Shown here: in pieces, positions 63,956 to 64,000 of the stretch
How positions within the stretch are numbered: position 1 is the stretch's first letter
Layout: each line of letters opens with the position of its first letter
Assembly (NCBI GenBank): GCA_963575745.1
Contig: CAUYUJ010019597.1
Span: 1-64,000 of the forward strand
Direction of reading: 5' to 3'
From: Prorocentrum cordatum
Lineage: Eukaryota; Sar; Dinophyceae; Prorocentrales; Prorocentraceae
Length of the DNA stretch: 64,000 nt
Position numbers and translations under genes: made by a program
Notes under the pieces: generated by a model
The model's input: the letters and a program-made list of their open reading frames with translations, nothing else
Told to the model about the DNA's origin: nothing
The model's database searches: none

Positions 63956-64000
63956 GTTGTGCGAGAAGGAGAAAAGGGAGGGGGGGGTGTGAGACGCGGG

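Overview
The window is dinoflagellate nuclear DNA. The strongest sign is the dinoflagellate spliced leader (DinoSL): a one-base-deleted copy plus two 15-nt relicts sit head to tail at the 5' end of a retroelement (5080-5130, minus strand), and a decayed full-length relict lies 31 nt upstream of the start codon of a multi-exon gene (61965-61985, minus strand). Small palindromic transposons, GT/GC-AG introns, trinucleotide microsatellites and sparse genes agree with this. The species cannot be read from the window; a Prorocentrum-like genome is my guess only. One 100-N assembly gap lies at 53370-53469.

Layout. (1) About 150-5130: an almost full-length, decayed LINE on the minus strand, with ORF1 (RRM-like) and ORF2 (APE endonuclease, reverse transcriptase, C-terminal zinc knuckle). 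It is embedded in a GGA tract. (2) 5.2-49.6 kb: mostly non-genic DNA. It holds microsatellites, minisatellites, two higher-order tandem arrays (89-bp and 152-bp units) and many copies of short inverted-repeat elements. The commonest, family A, is about 160 bp with GTCGGGC...GCCCGAC termini and 16 copies. Short exon-like islands lie between or beside these elements (6.8-7.7, 28.0-28.2, 33.5-34.8 kb), and a frameshifted coiled-coil gene lies at 22.0-23.5 kb. (3) 49.9-53.3 kb: very long CTA-repeat tracts, then the gap. (4) 53.7-62.0 kb: the most gene-like part. A 5-exon gene (gene A) runs 61933 to 57726 on the minus strand. Exons of a second gene (gene B) run from about 56.7 to 53.8 kb on the same strand, and one of its introns contains a second array of the 89-bp satellite. 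(5) 62.5-63.9 kb: a 90-bp satellite open in several frames on both strands.

Main message. The short inverted-repeat elements look like introners, transposons that create introns. Family A and family D copies can be read as whole GT-AG introns of 161-166 nt. For the family D copy the flanking reading frames fit in phase, and one exon is bracketed on both sides by family A copies. Together with the spliced-leader relicts this suggests cycles of mRNA retroposition followed by transposon-borne intron gain. These are inferences from sequence; no expression data were available. Most long open frames here are artefacts of repeat units whose length is a multiple of three, and were not annotated.
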